Of a stretch of 39,812 nt of DNA, positions 35,590 to 39,812 are shown piece after piece (positions within the stretch are counted from its first letter, which is position 1; each line of letters starts with the position of its first letter). The stretch comes from Mannheimia sp041807705 (GTDB taxonomy: Bacteria; Pseudomonadota; Gammaproteobacteria; Enterobacterales; Pasteurellaceae). A program made the position numbers and the translations under genes. The stretch spans positions 1 to 39,812 of the forward strand of contig NZ_JBGTYY010000022.1 in NCBI RefSeq assembly GCF_041807705.1, written 5' to 3'. The notes under the pieces are model-generated. The model ran no database searches. It was not told the origin of the DNA and was given only the letters and a program-made list of their open reading frames with translations.

Positions 35590-37041
35590 ATGAAATTTAT
35601 TATTAAATTTTTCCCTGAAATTATGATTAAAAGCGACTCAGTGCGTAGACGATTTATCAAAATTTTAACCTCAAATATCCGCAATGTCTTGTTAAAAGAA
35701 ACCAAAAATATATCTGTTGTTCGTCATTGTGATTTTATTAAAGTGCGCGCAAAAGTTGAGGAAGAGGGAGCATTAGTGCTGGATTTGCTCAAGCGTACCC
35801 CTGGTATTCATCATATTTTGGAGGTTGAAGAAACGCAATTTACTGATATGCACGATATTTTTGAGCAAACCTATGCGGCGGTAAAAGATGAACTTGAAGA
35901 TAAATCTTTTAGTGTGCGGGTTCGCCGTAAAGGCAAGCACGATTTCAGTTCACTGGATGTTGAACGTTATGTGGGTGGAGGGCTAAACCAACGGATTGAA
36001 AGTGCTAGAGTGAAATTAAAAAATCCTGATGTGACGGTTAGAATTGATATTGAACAAGACAAAATGTTGCTGATTAAAGCACGTTATGAGGGATTGGGTG
36101 GGTATCCTATTGGCACGCAAGAAGATGTTCTGTCTCTTATATCGGGCGGTTTTGATTCTGGTGTGTCAAGCTATATGCTGATTCGTCGTGGCTCTCGTGT
36201 ACATTATTGCTTTTTCAATTTAGGTGGAGCAGCTCACGAACTTGGTGTTAAGCAGATGGCATATCATATCTGGAGCCGTTATAGCACTTCGCACAAAGTC
36301 CGTTTTGTGGCAATCAATTTTGAAAATGTAGTTGGCGAGATTTTAGAAAAAGTCGATAACGGACAAATGGGGGTGGTATTAAAACGTATGATGGTGCGTG
36401 CAGCAAGCAAAATTGCCGAGCGTTTTGGCATTCAAGCAATCGTAACAGGTGAGGCGTTAGGACAAGTTTCAAGCCAAACCTTAACCAATTTGCGTTTGAT
36501 TGATAAGGCTTCTGACACTCTCGTTTTACGCCCGCTGATTACTCACGATAAAGAAAAGATTATTTCGATAGCAAAAGAGATTGGCACGGATGATATTGCT
36601 AAATCTATGCCAGAATTTTGCGGCGTGATTTCTAAAAATCCAACCGTAAAAGCGATTGAGAGTAAAATTGTGGAAGAAGAGGGGCACTTTAATTTTGATG
36701 TGCTAGATCAAGCGGTTAAAAATGCTGACTATTTGGATATTCGTGAAATTGCACAGCAAACAGAAAAAGAAGTTGTTTCTGTAGAGACAACCAGTGCGTT
36801 ATCTGCAAATGACGTGATTTTAGATATTCGTAGCCCTGAAGAAGTGGACGAAAAACCATTTCATTTAGAGGGGATTGAAGTGAAAGTGTTGCCATTTTAT
36901 AAACTGTCCAGCCAATTTGGCACGCTTGATCAAGCAAAAACATATTTGTTGTATTGCCAGCGTGGTGTAATGAGCAAGTTGCAAGCATTGTATTTGAAAG
37001 AGAGTGGTTATAACAATGTGAAAGTTTTTAAAGCGAACTAG
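35590..37041 (+). CDS. thiI: tRNA 4-thiouridine synthase / thiamine sulfur carrier enzyme ThiI
   Basis: The protein has 483 residues, the standard length for the gamma-proteobacterial form with a rhodanese domain. It has an N-terminal ferredoxin-like and THUMP region (residues 1-165), the PP-loop SGGFDSGVSSYML near 185, the conserved Cys in MPEFCGVISKNPT near 345, and the C-terminal rhodanese domain with active Cys in LLYCQRGVMSKLQAL near 458. It transfers sulfur to tRNA U8 and in thiazole synthesis. ATG 35590 follows a T-rich region with no clear Shine-Dalgarno. Appears intact. Confidence 0.97.
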   Translation: MKFIIKFFPEIMIKSDSVRRRFIKILTSNIRNVLLKETKNISVVRHCDFIKVRAKVEEEGALVLDLLKRTPGIHHILEVEETQFTDMHDIFEQTYAAVKDELEDKSFSVRVRRKGKHDFSSLDVERYVGGGLNQRIESARVKLKNPDVTVRIDIEQDKMLLIKARYEGLGGYPIGTQEDVLSLISGGFDSGVSSYMLIRRGSRVHYCFFNLGGAAHELGVKQMAYHIWSRYSTSHKVRFVAINFENVVGEILEKVDNGQMGVVLKRMMVRAASKIAERFGIQAIVTGEALGQVSSQTLTNLRLIDKASDTLVLRPLITHDKEKIISIAKEIGTDDIAKSMPEFCGVISKNPTVKAIESKIVEEEGHFNFDVLDQAVKNADYLDIREIAQQTEKEVVSVETTSALSANDVILDIRSPEEVDEKPFHLEGIEVKVLPFYKLSSQFGTLDQAKTYLLYCQRGVMSKLQALYLKESGYNNVKVFKAN

Positions 37042-37084
37042 AAATTTGCAAACTTCCAAGCAAATTTAACCGCTTGGAAAAGAA

Positions 37085-37111
37085 GGGCTAAATGAATTTC
37101 TCATTTAGCCC
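37085..37111. terminator. terminator between thiI and raiA
   Basis: GGGCTAAATGA-ATTTC-TCATTTAGCCC is a perfect 11-bp stem between the convergent genes, with TAAATTTTATTT on the plus side. Confidence 0.78.
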
Positions 37112-37137
37112 TAAATTTTATTTAAAATGGAGAAGAA

Positions 37138-37422
37138 TTAATGTTCATTTTTCTCTTTTAATTTAATTAATTGTCCTTCTAATTTTTTCTTCACATCAAA
37201 AATAGCATTGTACAAATCTTCGTGTTCAGATTTTGCGACTAAGTCACCTAAAGGCGTGCCTATTGTTGCTTCTACTTGAAATGTATTTGGCTGTTTAATC
37301 AACATAAAATGTGGGTTTATCAGCTGGGTGTGATATTTTTCTAACTTAGCTAAACGCTCCTCAATATGAGTACGGATTGCAGGGGTAATGTCCATTTGTT
37401 TGCTTGAAATATTTATTGACAT
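37138..37422 (-). CDS. raiA: ribosome hibernation factor, short HPF/RaiA type
   Basis: The protein has 94 residues from ATG 37422 (MSINISSKQMDITPAIRTHI), with AGAGG upstream. The frame also has an ATG at 37458, but the family starts at the later one. Typical features are RTHIEERLAKLEKYHTQLIN, a beta strand containing NTFQVEATIGTP, and a basic KKKLEGQLIKLKEK helix. The protein binds the ribosome in stationary phase or stress. The gene is a single unit, facing thiI. It lacks the long C-terminal domain of the long HPF form. Confidence 0.88.
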   Translation of the reverse strand: MSINISSKQMDITPAIRTHIEERLAKLEKYHTQLINPHFMLIKQPNTFQVEATIGTPLGDLVAKSEHEDLYNAIFDVKKKLEGQLIKLKEKNEH

Positions 37423-37598
37423 AACATTTTCCTCTTGTTTAGTTAAGGCTTTTGCCATTGATATCCTGTCATCAAAATATGCGGTTCACCCCAAAAATTC
37501 AAGTGAAAAATGAAATAAGTTTTCAAAAATTTGATCTACTTAACATTTTTAATGATTTTTGACTATAATATCGCTAATAAATAGACAATTGAGATTTG

Positions 37599-38543
37599 AT
37601 GATGAGCGAGAAAAAACAGTTACCTCCATTCCAAAAACAATTTTTACACCCTAAATATTGGGGATTATGGATTGGTTTAGGCATTTTTAAGCTAATTTTA
37701 TGTTTACCTTATCCCGTTTTGGTAAAAATTGGTTTAGGACTGGGGAAATTATTTGCGAGTTTAGGATTTGGCAAACGCCGTATGCGAATTGCTCGCCGTA
37801 ATTTAGAACTCTGTTTCCCCCACTATTCTGCCGAGCAAATTCAAGAGTTAGTTCAAGAAAATATGAAATCAGTTGGTATGGCGATTATTGAAACTGGAAT
37901 GGCGTGGTTTTGGTCTGATAAGCGAGTGTTAAAATGGTCGAAGATTGAAGGGTTAGAACACTTAGTCCAAAGAGAGATGCATTCAGGTGTTTTACTCGTT
38001 GGAGTACATTTCTTAACTTTAGAGCTTGGAGCAAGAATTGTTGGATTGCACAGTCAAGGTATCGGAGTATATCGTCCAAATGATAATCCGTTATTAGATT
38101 GGCTCCAGTTCAGAGGGCGTATTCGCTCAAATAAAGCAATGCTCGATCGTAAAGATGTTAGAGGTATGATTCGAGCATTAAAAAATGGCGAAATGATTTG
38201 GTATGCACCAGATCACGATTATGGGAGACGAAACAGTGTTTTTGTGCCTTTTTTTGCTGTAGAGGAAACTTGCACAACGGCAGGTAGCTATATGTTAATT
38301 CGTTCTGCACCTAATGCACTGGTAATTCCTTTTAGCCCAATTCGTAATGCAGATTATTCGGGCTATACAGTGAAGATAAGTCCTCCTGTCGATTTTAGAC
38401 AATGCCAAAACGAAGTTGATACAGCAATCTTGATGAATAAAGTTGTGGAGAAAGAAATTATGAATGCACCTACACAATATATGTGGCTTCATCGTCGCTT
38501 TAAAACACGACCAAATGAAGATGATAAGAGCCTTTACGATTAA
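37599..38543 (+). CDS. lpxL: lipid A biosynthesis lauroyl acyltransferase LpxL/HtrB
   Basis: The protein has 314 residues. Start is ATG 37599 or 37602, since a TTG and two ATG codons stand in a row. It follows the Haemophilus HtrB pattern closely: KYWGLWIGLGIFKLILCLPY near the N-terminus (a membrane helix), the HX4E acyltransferase motif in GVHFLTLELGARIVG, then VYRPNDNPLLDWLQFRGRIR, WYAPDHDYGRRNSVFVPFFA and a final APTQYMWLHRRFKTRPNEDD. It adds the first secondary acyl chain to Kdo2-lipid IVA in the inner membrane. A TATAAT lies 30 nt before the start. Confidence 0.95.
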   Translation: MMSEKKQLPPFQKQFLHPKYWGLWIGLGIFKLILCLPYPVLVKIGLGLGKLFASLGFGKRRMRIARRNLELCFPHYSAEQIQELVQENMKSVGMAIIETGMAWFWSDKRVLKWSKIEGLEHLVQREMHSGVLLVGVHFLTLELGARIVGLHSQGIGVYRPNDNPLLDWLQFRGRIRSNKAMLDRKDVRGMIRALKNGEMIWYAPDHDYGRRNSVFVPFFAVEETCTTAGSYMLIRSAPNALVIPFSPIRNADYSGYTVKISPPVDFRQCQNEVDTAILMNKVVEKEIMNAPTQYMWLHRRFKTRPNEDDKSLYD

Positions 38544-38637
38544 TTTTTAAATAATTGCAAAAAGTGCTTGCATATTTAAACTGAATTTTGCAATCTAGCA
38601 GAGCATATTAAACATAATAAAAATACAGGAGATGATT

Positions 38638-39525
38638 ATGGCAACCCCTTTATTGCACGGTAGTATAGTGGCATTAGTAACACCAATGAAACACGGTGAA
38701 GTTGATTTCCAAGATTTAAAAAAACTCGTTGAATATCATATTCAATCTGGTTCTCATGGTATTGTATCTGTAGGTACAACGGGAGAATCCGCAACATTAA
38801 GTATTGATGAAAATGTAAAAGTAATTAAGAAGACGGTTGAATTTGCTGATGGCCGTATTCCTGTTATTGCAGGAACAGGTTCAAATGCTACCAGTGAAGC
38901 GATCACAATGACCAAGTTATTAGCAAACAGCGGTGTTGCTGGTTGTTTAAGCGTTGTGCCTTATTATAATAAGCCAACCCAAGAGGGAATGTATTTACAC
39001 TATAAAGCAATTGCAGAAAGTACTGATCTTCCGCAAATTCTCTATAATGTGCCAGGTCGTACAGGGAGTGATTTAAAACCTGAAACAATTGGTCGCTTAG
39101 CGAAAATTGAAAATATCGTGGCAGTAAAAGAAGCCACGGGCGATTTAAGCCGTTTACCGTTAATTAAGCAATTAGCGGGTGATGATTTCATCTTCTTAAG
39201 TGGCGATGATGCAACAGGGTTTGAATCAATGAAACAAGGTGGACAAGGTGTTATTTCGGTAACAAATAATGTTGCAGCGGCAGATATGGCAAAAATGTGT
39301 GAATTAGCTTTATCAGGCAAATTTGATGAAGCAGAAGAAATCAACAACCGCTTAATGGCTTTGCACCACGATTTATTCGTAGAATCTAACCCGATTCCTG
39401 TGAAATGGGCTGCATATAAATTAGGATTAATTAGCGAGCCAAACTTACGTCTGCCTTTAACAACCTTAGCAGAAACAGCCCAACCTACAGTATTAAAAGC
39501 ATTACAACAAGCGGGCTTAATTTAA
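38638..39525 (+). CDS. dapA: 4-hydroxy-tetrahydrodipicolinate synthase DapA
   Basis: The protein has 295 residues from ATG 38638 (MATPLLHGSIVALVTPMKHG), with AGGAG seven nt upstream. An ATG at 38632 is too close to the RBS. Motifs: SVGTTGESATLSIDE, PVIAGTGSNATSEAI, VVPYYNKPTQEGMYLHYKA, the catalytic Tyr in ILYNVPGRTGSDL, and the Schiff-base Lys in VAVKEATGDLSRL, then FLSGDDATGFESM. It starts the lysine and diaminopimelate branch from aspartate semialdehyde and pyruvate. A terminator follows. Confidence 0.97.
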   Translation: MATPLLHGSIVALVTPMKHGEVDFQDLKKLVEYHIQSGSHGIVSVGTTGESATLSIDENVKVIKKTVEFADGRIPVIAGTGSNATSEAITMTKLLANSGVAGCLSVVPYYNKPTQEGMYLHYKAIAESTDLPQILYNVPGRTGSDLKPETIGRLAKIENIVAVKEATGDLSRLPLIKQLAGDDFIFLSGDDATGFESMKQGGQGVISVTNNVAAADMAKMCELALSGKFDEAEEINNRLMALHHDLFVESNPIPVKWAAYKLGLISEPNLRLPLTTLAETAQPTVLKALQQAGLI

Positions 39526-39548
39526 TTATTTTTTGCAAATATGGCAAA

Positions 39549-39577
39549 AACCAGTTAATTAATTAACTGGTTTTTTT
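39549..39577 (+). terminator. dapA terminator
   Basis: AACCAGTTAAT and ATTAACTGGTT pair around a 2-nt loop and are followed by TTTTT. Confidence 0.85.
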
Positions 39578-39690
39578 ATATTGAATAAATCGCATATTCT
39601 AAAACATCAAAATACTAAATTCTTTGATTTGGATAAACTTTTATTCTGCTTGGATAATTATTATCCATATAAAAAACTATTTTTTTCTTA

Positions 39691-39712
39691 GGGGCTGTCC
39701 TAGATAACTAAC
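39691..39712. mobile_element. terminal inverted repeat of an IS1595/IS1016-like element
   Basis: GGGGCTGTCCTAGATAACTA stands right next to the end of a transposase frame that enters from the right edge. This GGGGCTGT opening resembles the ends of IS1016-like elements. The other end is outside the window. Confidence 0.6.
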
Positions 39713-39812
39713 CTAAACCCCCTTTAACCAATTGTTTTAAAAGGAATATTTGAGATTTTAAGTCACTGTGATTAAAACGCCATTCGCATTCTTTCAAATA
39801 TAGCTCAAAATG
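39708..39812 (-). CDS. IS1595-family transposase, C-terminal end only
   Basis: The last 34 codons of a frame that enters from the right edge read HFELYLKECEWRFNHSDLKS and end KQLVKGGLG. The ECEWRFN word near the C-terminus is typical of IS1595/IS1016-type (ISXO2-like) transposases. The catalytic DDE residues are not in the window. The stop codon lies 16-18 nt inside the element end. It is about 180 nt from the dapA stop, in the opposite direction. Confidence 0.68.
   Translation of the reverse strand, partial: HFELYLKECEWRFNHSDLKSQIFLLKQLVKGGLG

Overview
The window is the right-hand part of a lambdoid, HK97-type siphophage prophage plus the adjoining chromosome of a Pasteurellaceae bacterium. 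The host group is inferred from the chromosomal genes (folD, thiI, raiA, lpxL/htrB, dapA), the AT-rich base composition, and many copies of the Apl-type DNA uptake word ACAAGCGGTC, often as inverted pairs acting as terminators. That points to the Mannheimia/Actinobacillus/Bibersteinia branch rather than H. influenzae. The genus is a guess.

Positions 1-14.6 kb (minus strand) are late structural genes in reverse order: minor tail L (cut by the left edge) and M, tape measure, the gpG/gpGT tail chaperones with a -1 frameshift, major tail protein, tail terminator, gp10-like, head-tail adaptor, connector, major capsid, protease, portal, large and small terminase, HNH. Three passenger units interrupt them: a membrane-protein moron (3906-4136), an antirepressor (8476-9138) and a Rha regulator (9387-9923). 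Positions 15.1-16.7 kb hold the lysis cassette: pR'-like promoter, terminator, holin, SAR endolysin, Rz/Rz1. It is damaged by a 1-nt frameshift and by a 78-bp duplication around an N that looks like an assembly error. Positions 16.6-19.0 kb carry a small exported peptide, a second antirepressor and a restriction-type nuclease.

Positions 19.0-23.9 kb (minus strand) form the pR operon: cro, Rha-ANT, O with an iteron origin, P, dam (in-frame stop), a small membrane protein, a DUF968 nuclease, rusA (in-frame stop) and the late antiterminator Q. The immunity region (23.9-26.6 kb) has cI and two clusters of three operators each (TTAAG-N4-CTTAA). These flank a rex-like segment with a two-gene operon whose second gene resembles the YafO toxin, and a periplasmic protein gene.

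From 26.5 to 34.2 kb (plus strand) is the pL operon: a boxA site, a ~340-nt structured leader, a divergent SieB-like gene, ssb, DUF2303, DUF6378 and other small genes, then self-contained accessory units (DUF2513, an unknown gene, a third antirepressor, a second small exported peptide), then xis and int. Integration is at the 3' end of tRNA-Arg(TCT). tRNA-Pro and host genes follow. The far right edge holds the end of an IS1595/IS1016-like element.

The most striking themes are: (1) three antirepressor genes with the same P22_AR_C-type C-terminus, each behind a covarying C4-like antisense RNA; (2) a repeated micro-architecture of promoter, short leader, terminator, a GTACCTAAAATTT-like word, RBS and gene; and (3) a probable new toxin pairing in the rex position. 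No searches or folding programs were run. Family names come from reading the protein sequences.
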